A DNA stretch of 6,785 bases from SAR324 cluster bacterium. Its GTDB lineage: Bacteria > SAR324 > NAC60-12. Position numbers and translations under genes: made by a program. Below the pieces are notes generated by a model. The model searched no databases, was not told the DNA's origin, and saw only the letters and a program-made list of their open reading frames with translations. The stretch is from contig JAKUUF010000085.1 in assembly GCA_022448705.1 (NCBI GenBank), forward strand, positions 1-6,785, in the 5' to 3' direction. Positions 1 to 6,696 of the stretch are shown here, one piece after another. The number at the start of each line of letters is the position of its first letter. Position 1 is the first letter of the stretch.

Positions 1-138
1 GTACTTACAATTGAACCAGGAATGTCATTTGCGCAAGGAAAAGAAATGGTTCACGAAGAGAATATTCTGATTACTGAGGAAGGTTCAAGAATACTTACCG
101 TACGCGCACCTGCTGAAATGCAAATTGTTCTAAATTGA
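1..138 (+). CDS. Metallopeptidase M24 family protein (Xaa-Pro aminopeptidase-like), C-terminal fragment
   Basis: Frame 1 is open from the window edge to a TGA at 136-138 and gives the last 45 residues. They match the end of the pita-bread fold of M24 peptidases (Xaa-Pro aminopeptidase, prolidase, creatinase-like). The segment LTIEPGM near residue 5 carries the first of two metal-binding glutamates, and VHEENILIT at residues 17-25 carries the second (E19 by alignment to the family pattern RIEDTVLVT). A short tail with the RAP motif usual in such proteins follows. Family members are soluble enzymes that use two metal ions to remove an N-terminal residue preceding proline or to cleave related dipeptides; the exact substrate cannot be told from this fragment. 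The gene converges on fliI, and no functional link to the flagellar genes is evident. The start and most of the catalytic domain lie outside the window. Confidence 0.85.
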   Translation, partial: VLTIEPGMSFAQGKEMVHEENILITEEGSRILTVRAPAEMQIVLN

Positions 139-245
139 AATACGTGATACTTTTAGCCCCCAAAGATTTGAAAATCATAGCAGGAAACCAACGTGTACTT
201 GCCTGAACATTTCAGACTGTCTATATTGAAAATAAATTTAAGAAT
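139..245. other. Convergent intergenic gap, no clear terminator
   Basis: This gap separates the M24 gene from the end of fliI, which run towards each other. It holds only small inverted repeats: CTGAA/TTCAG with a 3-base loop at 203-215 and GATTT/AAATC at 165-176. Neither is GC-rich, and neither is followed by a T-run in either reading direction, so I do not call an intrinsic terminator. No fliJ-like or other small reading frame fits. Confidence 0.5.
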
Positions 246-1628
246 TCAGAAACTATCTTCAACTACATTTTCCTCCAGTCTGTCTCCGAAAATCTGCTGA
301 AGTCGTTCTTCGCACTCATTTAATGAAGTCTGTTCATTCATACCCTGCTGAACGAATTCCTGAATCAAAGGGTTTTTTGTGATTGCATAGTCTATCTCAG
401 GATTGCTTCCCTGGACATATGCTCCAATATTGATCAGGTCTTCAGCTTCACGGTATGTTGCCAGAGTACGGCGCATTATCAGGTTTAAATCAAGGTGTTT
501 TTGATCTACAACGTCAACCATTACCCGACTTGTTGATGCCAGCAGGTCAATTGCGGGAAAAAGGCCTTTTTCCGCAATATCACGACTGAGATAGATATGA
601 CCATCAACAATGGCACGAATCGCGTCGGCGATGGGGTCATTTGCGTCATCCCCCTCAACAAGAACTGTGTAAAATCCTGTAATTGAGCCTGCACCCTCAT
701 GTGTGCCTGTTCTCTCCAGCAGACCTGGCAGCAAGGCAAAGACAGAAGGAGGAAAGCCTTTTGTTGTTGGTGGTTCACCCGCGGCCAGTCCTATTTCGCG
801 CTGTGCCATGGCAAATCTGGTGAGAGAATCCATGGAGAGCAGCACATCTTTTCCTTCGCTGCGAAAATATTCAGCAATTGAAGTGGCCACATAAGCCCCG
901 CGCATTCTGAGAAGAGGAGGCTGGTCAGAAGTTGCCACAACCACAACGGAACGGCGCATACCTTCTTCACCGAGATTGTCTTCAATAAATTCCAGAACTT
1001 CCTTGCCTCTCTCTCCCACAAGAGAAATTACGTTTATGTCCGCATCGGTGTATCGGGCCATCATGCCCAGCAGCACTGATTTCCCAACTCCCGAACCGGC
1101 CATGATGCCGATACGCTGTCCTCGACCGCATGTCAGGCAGGAATTAATTGACCTTATTCCTACATCCAGTGGCTGCTTGATACGCTTGCGATTCATGGGG
1201 TTGATTACTTCCGGATACAATGGAATTTCTGTTGATGTCAGTAGTTCTCCCTTTCCGTCAAGAGGTCGCATTAACGGATCTAAAACCCTCCCCAGCAAAC
1301 CATCTCCCACTGGTACCATTGCAGGACGCTCTTCTGGAACAACCCGGCATTTGGGGCCAATTCCATGCGCGTTATGCAAGGGCATAACTAGCATCCTGTC
1401 CTGGCGGAATCCCACAACTTCTGCGGCAACAGTGCTTCGTAACTCGGGATTGTATATCAGACACATTCCTCCAACAGCACAGCCTGGATTTGTTGCCTCA
1501 ACCATGTTGCCAATCACCTGCATTACTCGTCCTTCCCTGCGTACGGCAGGGAAATTCTCAATTTCTCTGATGTAAGATCCCAGGTTGGAATAAACCGGCA
1601 AATCAACTGAATGTGATTCTGTCTGCAT
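246..1628 (-). CDS. fliI: Flagellum-specific ATPase FliI (type III export ATPase)
   Basis: This is a complete 460-residue protein of normal FliI length. FliI is the F1-beta-like ATPase at the base of the flagellar type III export gate; it helps unload chaperones and feed axial proteins into the gate. Residues ~15-95 form the beta-barrel domain (PAVRREGRV, MVEATNPG). The nucleotide-binding domain has the Walker A loop AGSGVGKS at 177-184, catalytic Glu206 within VGERGKE, Walker B ending at Asp267 (VLLSMDSLTRFAMAQREIG), and a candidate arginine finger Arg368 in STSRVM. The C-terminal part has the FliI-like GAYVQGSNPEIDYAI. These features separate it from F1-beta, and the fliF-fliH context favours FliI over a virulence-type T3SS ATPase. 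The ATG at 1628 is the first plausible start, with an in-frame TAA just upstream and no Shine-Dalgarno sequence. A CxxC pair (C164, C167) sits just before the P-loop. It is the last gene of the block; no fliJ follows. Confidence 0.97.
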   Translation of the reverse strand: MQTESHSVDLPVYSNLGSYIREIENFPAVRREGRVMQVIGNMVEATNPGCAVGGMCLIYNPELRSTVAAEVVGFRQDRMLVMPLHNAHGIGPKCRVVPEERPAMVPVGDGLLGRVLDPLMRPLDGKGELLTSTEIPLYPEVINPMNRKRIKQPLDVGIRSINSCLTCGRGQRIGIMAGSGVGKSVLLGMMARYTDADINVISLVGERGKEVLEFIEDNLGEEGMRRSVVVVATSDQPPLLRMRGAYVATSIAEYFRSEGKDVLLSMDSLTRFAMAQREIGLAAGEPPTTKGFPPSVFALLPGLLERTGTHEGAGSITGFYTVLVEGDDANDPIADAIRAIVDGHIYLSRDIAEKGLFPAIDLLASTSRVMVDVVDQKHLDLNLIMRRTLATYREAEDLINIGAYVQGSNPEIDYAITKNPLIQEFVQQGMNEQTSLNECEERLQQIFGDRLEENVVEDSF

Positions 1629-1750
1629 GAAACAAGTGGTCAGGTTTTAAAGGTTAAATTATTTCTTTGGTGGACTATATGAAAAAGATTAAGGGAAAGG
1701 AGTCGGTTGTTGAAACTAAATGTTTTCAGCTGATCTTTTGAGCTGTCAGG
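1629..1750 (-). other. fliH-fliI intergenic gap
   Basis: These 122 bases lie between the fliH stop and the fliI start, where many species have only a few bases or an overlap. I see no convincing reading frame (a 20-codon + strand frame at 1680-1742 has no support), no Shine-Dalgarno sequence before fliI, and one weak inverted repeat, CAGCT/AGCTG at 1727-1745, without a following T-run. No promoter was recognised with confidence. Confidence 0.4.
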
Positions 1751-3193
1751 TTATTCCTCTGAAGAGTCTGCGGAACTTTCCTCAGTTTCTTCAGCTTCTG
1801 TATTCTCTTCCGGATCAGTTGCTACAGCAGATTCATTATTTTGTTCTGCAGCTGTTGTTTCAACTGGTACGGAATTTTGTTCCGGTGGCTTCGTTTCAGT
1901 AGAATCTGCTGCGGCATCAGCCTCTTCCTGAGAAATATTATTTGACTCTTCTAAAGGTTTTAAGGCCCCATCCTCAAGGACAGAATCTTCCTTGTTTACA
2001 GCATCTTCTGAGTCTGATGTCAGAACAGCATCATCAGTTTTTTCTGTTTCAACAAATTCCTCCGGAGTTGTTTCCTGTTCTGTCTGCTCCTGAATTAAAG
2101 ACTCATCTGAAATATTAAGGTTTTGAGAATTGGCAGATTCTATTTTTGCAGTATTACTGTCCTGGTCAGGCGTCAGGTTAAAATCGTGGGCGTCAATATC
2201 AACTTCATTTAAATGAGCTTGTCGGTTTTCGATTTGTTCATTCAAATTATCTTCAATCAGGTTAAACTGTTCTTCAATGGAACGGCTGATAATCTCCTCA
2301 TCAGATTCAACGTTTATTGAACCAGGTGGCATTTCCGGGTTTTGCCTGATAACTAAATTTTGTTCTTCACTTAGATAACGCTCCAGTTCAGTCTTGCTTT
2401 TCAGCAGAAATTCGTAGTCATCAGGATGAAGGTAGAGATATATTTTTCCCTGCACCTCCGTTTCATGCAGTGCGGCCTGAACAATGTTTTTAATTACGTC
2501 CTGGTTTAACTTAATTTCTTCGGCAACAATATTTTTTGAAATCTGCAAAGCTAATTTCACCAGCTCTTCCTCTGCCTGAAACCGGACAACCTTCCTTAAT
2601 GAATCCAGCTGCTCAAGAATTTTATTTACCTGTTGAGCCAATGGTTCAGCTTCATCGTAACGCTGCTGCATTCCCTGCATACGTCCTGCCTCAAAACCCT
2701 CTTTGTAAGCTTCGTCTTTTATCTGCTGGACTTTGGCTTCAGTTTCAGACAACAGCTGTTTTCTCTGCTGCTCCGCGGCCTGATTTTCAGCAACAGTTTT
2801 CTGATGAATACGATCCGTATCATTTGCCTGTTCCTCGATCTGTTTAAGCAATTGAGCTTTATGTAATTTTGCTCCTTCTCTGATTGTTTCTGCAAACTCT
2901 TCTGCATCTGTCAAGAGACTGTTTTCCAGGAAAAACTCGGAATTTTTAAAGTCCTCAGACAGTTGAATTTTTTCGGCATCTGTTTTTACTTCTTGAAAGC
3001 CATTTGACTCTTTTGAGATAAAGTCTTCTGAAACTTCTTCCTCTTCAAAAGTGAGCGGCTTAAAAGACTCAATTTGATCGGAGATTGCCAAATTTTCTGT
3101 TGGTGTTGAAATGCCTTCAGTATTTTCTGATGCAGCATCAGCAACCGAGAAATCGTTCAAGGTAAAAGGTTTAAATTCATTCTCATCCAACAT
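1751..3193 (-). CDS. fliH: FliH, flagellar export apparatus stator, with long acidic C-terminal extension
   Basis: FliH dimers bind FliI, restrain its ATPase and dock it to FliN in the C-ring. The protein has 480 residues against about 235-300 typically. Residues 1-15 carry an FKPF motif with F7 and F10 at the numbers of the FliN-binding Trp7 and Trp10 of enteric FliH; a similar FKPLTF lies at 44-49. Residues ~95-195 are charged and Gln-rich, likely coiled coil, and include G166-x3-G170-x3-G174 in the EAYKEGFEAGRMQG signature. The globular FliH core follows at ~200-320: ELVKLALQISKNIVAEEI, YLHPDDYEFL, PPGSINVESDE and a terminal helix to about 320. Residues ~325-480 form a low-complexity tail; the last 80 residues hold 26 Asp/Glu and only 3 Lys/Arg. 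I know no function for the tail. The ATG at 3193 is supported by the N-terminal motif lying immediately after it. It follows fliF directly; fliG is missing from between them. Confidence 0.92.
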   Translation of the reverse strand: MLDENEFKPFTLNDFSVADAASENTEGISTPTENLAISDQIESFKPLTFEEEEVSEDFISKESNGFQEVKTDAEKIQLSEDFKNSEFFLENSLLTDAEEFAETIREGAKLHKAQLLKQIEEQANDTDRIHQKTVAENQAAEQQRKQLLSETEAKVQQIKDEAYKEGFEAGRMQGMQQRYDEAEPLAQQVNKILEQLDSLRKVVRFQAEEELVKLALQISKNIVAEEIKLNQDVIKNIVQAALHETEVQGKIYLYLHPDDYEFLLKSKTELERYLSEEQNLVIRQNPEMPPGSINVESDEEIISRSIEEQFNLIEDNLNEQIENRQAHLNEVDIDAHDFNLTPDQDSNTAKIESANSQNLNISDESLIQEQTEQETTPEEFVETEKTDDAVLTSDSEDAVNKEDSVLEDGALKPLEESNNISQEEADAAADSTETKPPEQNSVPVETTAAEQNNESAVATDPEENTEAEETEESSADSSEE

Positions 3194-3265
3194 GAGATAG
3201 TTTTTTAGCTGGGAATTATTGTTTATAGTATCTGTGATTCAGAAAATAAAGTGATCAGAACACAG

Positions 3266-3296
3266 AAAAAAATATTGCAGTTCAATAAAACTGAAT
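3266..3296 (-). terminator. Candidate weak terminator or attenuator between fliF and fliH
   Basis: Reading on the minus strand just after the fliF stop, CAGTT and AACTG (3289-3293 and 3278-3282) pair around a 6-base loop. The stem can be lengthened by ATT/AAT past one bulged base. A run of seven T follows at 3272-3266. The arrangement is that of an intrinsic terminator, but the stem is AT-rich and weak, so partial read-through into fliH is more likely than a full stop. Confidence 0.35.
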
Positions 3297-3308
3297 ACCA
3301 GATCAATT

Positions 3309-4922
3309 TTATGATCGATCACGCAGCCATGCACGTATCAGCGCGGAGGTCTTGAGTGGATCCTGCATGGCAATTTCGAGAATCTTTTCTCTTGGAGGAA
3401 TTCCGGTTTCCCTTTCTGTTGGGATTTCCAGTTCCTCGCCTTCCAACTCGCCTATGGTTGCAGGCATTCCCATCAGCAGATCAAGGTCTTCAGGTTTGGA
3501 GGTGAGTCTCTGTACCATCGGACGTATGACCAGCATTATCAAGGCCAGAATAGCCAGTCCGAGGGATACATAGCGTACTACATCTAGAATAAATTTGTTC
3601 CGGACTTTTGTGGCCTCAATTTCTGCGGCTTCATCTTCCTCAATTGCAGCTTCAAATGGCATATTTCCTACAAACACAGTGTCACCACGTGCTTCATTAT
3701 AGCCCATTGCGGCCTTTACCAAACCCACGATGGTTTCTTTTTCCTCTTCAGTCCAAGGGGTGTTTGTCCGACCCATGGGATTGCCGCTTTCATCAAGTAT
3801 CTGCGAGCGCCGGTTGTCTAAGAGAACAGAGACACTGATGCGTACAACTTTTCCAACAGCGGACTCCATAACTATTTCCTTGCGGCTGCTTTCGTAGTTA
3901 CGAGTGGAGTTTTTCTTGCTGAATTCTGATACTGTTGCTGCCTCCCGCCCTGATGCTTCAGGCAGATTGGTTGTAACTCCTGCAGGTCCTACAGGAACTG
4001 ATCGTGTTCCTGTTGAAGCTTCATCAACTACCTGCTCACTGACTACACTGGTTTGATCAGGATCGACCAGTTCTTCCTTGATTGTTTGTCTATCAAAACG
4101 AAGAGTTGCTGAAACATTTACCCGGACTCGATCTTTTCCTACAACCTCCTCAATCTGCCTTACTACTTTTGCCTCAAGCTCTTTCTCAAAACGACTTTTG
4201 TACATATAGTTATCGTTCATTTTCCCACCTGCAGAATTGTCTGCAAATCCGCGGCTGAGCAAGGCTCCGTTTTGATCTGTAACTTTAACATTTCTGGGAG
4301 CAAGGCCTTCAACTGCACTGGCAACTAAGTGAACAATTGTTTCAATCTGTCTTCTGCTGGCACCCGAGCTGGTAAGATTCAGCGCGATAGCTGCAGTGGG
4401 CTCTTCCTGGTTATCTGTAAACAGAGTTTTTTGAGGAATTGCAAGAGAGACTTTTGCAGATTTCACAACATTAATAGTAGAAATCAGTCGTGCCAATTCA
4501 CCTTCCTGGGCAACCCGGTATTTTACGCCTTGCTGAAATTCTGTTTCGCCCAGGCTTGGAGTAGAAAACAGGTCAAGAAACCCGACCCCACTTCCCGGCG
4601 AAACCTTTTCTTTTGCCAAAATCAATCGGGCCTGGTCAACTTTGTGTGGTTCTACCATAATGGTCCTGCCTCCGGGAGCAAGCAGATATGGGATTTGATT
4701 TTCCTGGAGCTTTTCTACTATAACGGCAGCATCACCGGGTTCCATATTTGAATACAGTGGAGCCCATGAGGGTCTGTTCGCAACAAAGATCAAACTCACC
4801 ATTCCGATCAGGATTACGCCTAGGGCTGCTAAAATAGTTATGCGTTTAGCAAGACTTAGAGAACCAAAAAAATCCTGAAACTGAAATCTTACATCTGCGA
4901 GAGTACCGGCTTGTTCTGCCAT
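3309..4922 (-). CDS. fliF: Flagellar MS-ring protein FliF
   Basis: FliF (537 residues, close to the usual ~550) forms the inner-membrane MS ring that houses the export gate and carries the C-ring and rod. Two membrane helices flank the periplasmic region: TM1 at ~27-48 and TM2 at ~446-468. Between them lie the ring-building motifs typical of the YscJ/FliF fold (WAPLYSNMEPGDAAVIVEKL, the EFQQGVKYRVAQEGELARLI stretch at ~128-147, VKSAKVSLAIP at ~153-163) and the FliF beta-collar region, with VGPAGVTTNLPEA at ~311-323. The cytoplasmic tail ends in REKILEIAMQDPLKTSALIRAWLRDR (511-536; quoted key residues only: Pro522, Ala527, Ile529-Arg530, Trp532-Leu533). In other species this end binds the N-terminal domain of FliG. 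FliG is not encoded beside it, and neither is FliE. The ATG at 4922 has no Shine-Dalgarno sequence. It is the first gene of the flagellar block and lies 175 bases after the MATE gene. Confidence 0.97.
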   Translation of the reverse strand: MAEQAGTLADVRFQFQDFFGSLSLAKRITILAALGVILIGMVSLIFVANRPSWAPLYSNMEPGDAAVIVEKLQENQIPYLLAPGGRTIMVEPHKVDQARLILAKEKVSPGSGVGFLDLFSTPSLGETEFQQGVKYRVAQEGELARLISTINVVKSAKVSLAIPQKTLFTDNQEEPTAAIALNLTSSGASRRQIETIVHLVASAVEGLAPRNVKVTDQNGALLSRGFADNSAGGKMNDNYMYKSRFEKELEAKVVRQIEEVVGKDRVRVNVSATLRFDRQTIKEELVDPDQTSVVSEQVVDEASTGTRSVPVGPAGVTTNLPEASGREAATVSEFSKKNSTRNYESSRKEIVMESAVGKVVRISVSVLLDNRRSQILDESGNPMGRTNTPWTEEEKETIVGLVKAAMGYNEARGDTVFVGNMPFEAAIEEDEAAEIEATKVRNKFILDVVRYVSLGLAILALIMLVIRPMVQRLTSKPEDLDLLMGMPATIGELEGEELEIPTERETGIPPREKILEIAMQDPLKTSALIRAWLRDRS

Positions 4923-4961
4923 TGTTGTGTTAATTTGTGATTAGGTTTTTGAGGAAAATGT

Positions 4962-4991
4962 AGCCTGATTCAAAGTTGCCAGAGTCAGGCT
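4962..4991 (-). repeat. Inverted repeat in the fliF upstream region
   Basis: AGCCTGA at 4962-4968 and TCAGGCT at 4985-4991 form a perfect 7-base inverted repeat around a 16-base loop, centred about 55 bases before the fliF start. On the minus strand it is followed by ACATTTTCC rather than a T-run, so it is a poor terminator for the upstream MATE gene. It could be an operator or a leader hairpin of the fliF transcript. The rest of the MATE-fliF gap (4923-5097) is AT-rich; I could not place a convincing sigma-70, sigma-54 or sigma-28 promoter there. Confidence 0.4.
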
Positions 4992-5097
4992 TCGGAAAAT
5001 TTATTTGCATTTTTGAAACAATCTCTCCTGCAAATACAATTCCAAACTTTGAGTAAGGCAGTATTGAAATTTTTTTATTAGTTAAAAATGCCTTTAT

Positions 5098-6513
5098 TTA
5101 ATAATGAGCCAGTTTCGTAATCTGGTGATCAGCAGGTTTTTCAAGAAAAGGAAGGTTTAAGAGGCGACGTGTAAGAATCTGGAAACGCCAGCAATGCATG
5201 ACCCCGGCAATGCTCAAACCTGCAATCAGTCCCACCCACATGCCAACCGGTCCAAATTGGAAATGAAAACCCAGCAGGTAGGCCAGAGGTAAACCGATAC
5301 CGCAGTAAGCCAGAACGTTTGCCAAAAAAGGAACCCTGGTATCTTTTAGACCGCGCAGGGCACCTAATGCCCCGACCTGCATACCGTCAGATAACTGAAA
5401 TATTGCGGCCATATATAATAACTGGACTGCCAGTGTCTGGACATTTTCCTCATAAGTGTAAAATCCCACAATATGTTCCGGAACTAAAATGAATATTGAA
5501 GCGGTTACAGTCATCACAATGATACAGAGAAAAATTCCTGCAAAACCAATATAACGAGCGTCCGTAGAATTTCCACTTCCTTTAGCTCGTCCCACCCTGA
5601 TTGATATTGCTATTGATAACCCCAGCGGAACCATGAATGTTACTGATGCTATGTTGATTGCGATCTGATGTCCTGACATGGCTGAAGCTCCAAACGTACC
5701 AATCATTAATGAAACCATTGCAAACATCCCAACTTCTGCAGTAAGGCTGAACCCGTTAGGTATTCCTATTCGTAAAATTTCACGCAGATAAAACCATGCA
5801 GGTTTTTTGAAAGATAAGTAATTTCTGTAGCTTTTAAATAAAGTAGATTTTAAACAATAAGCCAAGAGCACAGCAAACATTAACCAATGCACCAAACTGG
5901 TTGACCAGCCTGCCCCAACAGCCCCAAGTGCTGGAAATCCAAAATGTCCAAACATCAGGGTGTAGTTTCCAATGATATTAATTCCAAGTCCTAATAGAGA
6001 AATATACATATTAGGCCGAGTATAGGACAGGCCTTCATTGAATGTTCTTAAGACAATATAAGCATATACAGCCGGCATGCCCCAGCACAAAGCTCGTAAA
6101 TATTCTCCAGCAACTCTAATCACCTCAGACTCATAGCCCATTAGATTTAAAACCGGTTCAGGATAGACCAGTATGCAGATGCTGATCAAAGCCAGAGCCT
6201 GACTTAGCCAGAGACCCTGAATTACATTGGCTGTAATTTCGGATGAATTTCCTGCACCATAAAGCTGAGAGATAATTACACGAACAGCGAACAATATTCC
6301 CAGCATCAGCAAAAACACCGGATGATAAAGTGCTGTTGCTATTGCCAGTCCTGCCAGATCATTTGAACTGATGTGACCGGCCATCACTGTGTCAACAAAC
6401 TGCATCATGACCTCCAGAAGCTGGGCTATGATTACCGGTATGCCCAGTTTTAAGGTTTGCAGTGATTCGTAGCCAAATCTTTTTAAGTTTGAAAAAAGCG
6501 GTATTTCTCTCAT
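5098..6513 (-). CDS. MATE family multidrug/metabolite efflux transporter, NorM type
   Basis: This 471-residue inner-membrane protein has about twelve hydrophobic segments in two pseudo-symmetric halves, the normal MATE length and plan. MATE proteins export cationic drugs, dyes or metabolites in exchange for Na+ or H+. NorM hallmarks are present: VDTVMAG with Asp41 in TM1, Glu260 in SLTAEVGMF of TM7, and Asp376 in FQLSDGMQV of TM10. These correspond to Asp36, Glu255 and Asp371 of Vibrio cholerae NorM, all shifted by exactly five, so the cation-binding set of a Na+-coupled NorM appears intact. The second-half TM1 region IGIPNGFSL and the loop GALRGLKDTRVP also fit. Substrate is unknown. The ATG at 6513 has no Shine-Dalgarno sequence. 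It shares strand with the flagellar genes but is separated by 175 bases and is probably its own unit. Confidence 0.95.
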   Translation of the reverse strand: MREIPLFSNLKRFGYESLQTLKLGIPVIIAQLLEVMMQFVDTVMAGHISSNDLAGLAIATALYHPVFLLMLGILFAVRVIISQLYGAGNSSEITANVIQGLWLSQALALISICILVYPEPVLNLMGYESEVIRVAGEYLRALCWGMPAVYAYIVLRTFNEGLSYTRPNMYISLLGLGINIIGNYTLMFGHFGFPALGAVGAGWSTSLVHWLMFAVLLAYCLKSTLFKSYRNYLSFKKPAWFYLREILRIGIPNGFSLTAEVGMFAMVSLMIGTFGASAMSGHQIAINIASVTFMVPLGLSIAISIRVGRAKGSGNSTDARYIGFAGIFLCIIVMTVTASIFILVPEHIVGFYTYEENVQTLAVQLLYMAAIFQLSDGMQVGALGALRGLKDTRVPFLANVLAYCGIGLPLAYLLGFHFQFGPVGMWVGLIAGLSIAGVMHCWRFQILTRRLLNLPFLEKPADHQITKLAHY

Positions 6514-6537
6514 TCAGCAGAGATTGAATTGATTTTC

Positions 6538-6565
6538 AGTGTATAAAAAATAGCTTAACTGTCAC
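6538..6565 (-). promoter_or_regulatory. Candidate sigma-70 promoter for the MATE gene
   Basis: On the minus strand, GTGACA (6565-6560, five of six against TTGACA) is followed after 16 bases by TACACT (6543-6538, four of six against TATAAT). Initiation would fall about 20 bases before the MATE start codon, giving a short leader. The match is moderate and based on sequence alone. Confidence 0.35.
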
Positions 6566-6584
6566 CCCGTAATTATGCTATAAT
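6555..6584 (+). promoter_or_regulatory. Candidate extended -10 promoter for the right-end gene
   Basis: A perfect TATAAT at 6579-6584 is preceded by TG one base upstream (TGCTATAAT), which makes an extended -10 element. TTAACT at 6555-6560 is a four-of-six -35 at an 18-base spacing. Initiation is expected near 6591, giving a leader of about 105 bases before the ATG at 6697. Its -35 shares one base with the -35 of the opposing MATE promoter candidate. Confidence 0.5.
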
Positions 6585-6641
6585 ATACAGCTTATGGAAC
6601 GTTGTAGAAAAAAACATTTCACTTTTGCTGCATGGTAAAAT

Positions 6642-6662
6642 TTTGTAAGGTTTTATTACAAA
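6642..6662. repeat. Inverted repeat in the leader of the right-end gene
   Basis: TTTGTAA (6642-6648) and TTACAAA (6656-6662) are a perfect 7-base inverted repeat around a 7-base spacer, between the candidate + promoter and the ATG at 6697. A further TTACA at 6676-6680 lies 20 bases after the TTACA at 6656, about two helical turns. This could be a regulator binding site or a weak hairpin. It is AT-rich, so chance is a real alternative. Confidence 0.35.
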
Positions 6663-6696
6663 TGATTTAGCAAAGTTACAGTAAAGCATATTTAGA

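Noticed and set aside
976..1575. Long + strand frame of 199 codons opposite fliI
   Set aside because: It is the antisense shadow of strongly conserved fliI codons, with no recognisable domain and low-complexity Ser/Pro/Arg content typical of shadow frames.
1751..3193. Possibility that fliG is fused into the enlarged fliH
   Set aside because: None of the extra sequence resembles FliG: no EHPQR-like motif or armadillo-type helices, only disordered acidic repeats at the C-terminus and short docking motifs at the N-terminus. FliF is likewise of normal length and not a FliF-FliG fusion.
4329..4751. Plus-strand frame of 140 codons opposite fliF
   Set aside because: Shadow of fliF, without any family resemblance.
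246..4922. Reading the block as a non-flagellar (virulence) type III secretion locus
   Set aside because: FliF has two membrane helices, full flagellar length and a FliG-binding tail, unlike the shorter SctJ lipoproteins; FliI and FliH also match the flagellar forms better.
5021..5055. Sigma-28-like site before fliF (CAAAGTTT on the minus strand near 5052-5045)
   Set aside because: The -35 half resembles TAAAGTTT, but at the right spacing the -10 half matches GCCGATAA at only about four of eight positions. fliF is also normally an early gene, not a sigma-28 target.
5055..5094. AAGGCA/TGCCTT inverted repeat after the MATE stop
   Set aside because: The loop is 28 bases long and the T- and A-rich runs lie inside it rather than after the stem, so it is not a sound terminator.
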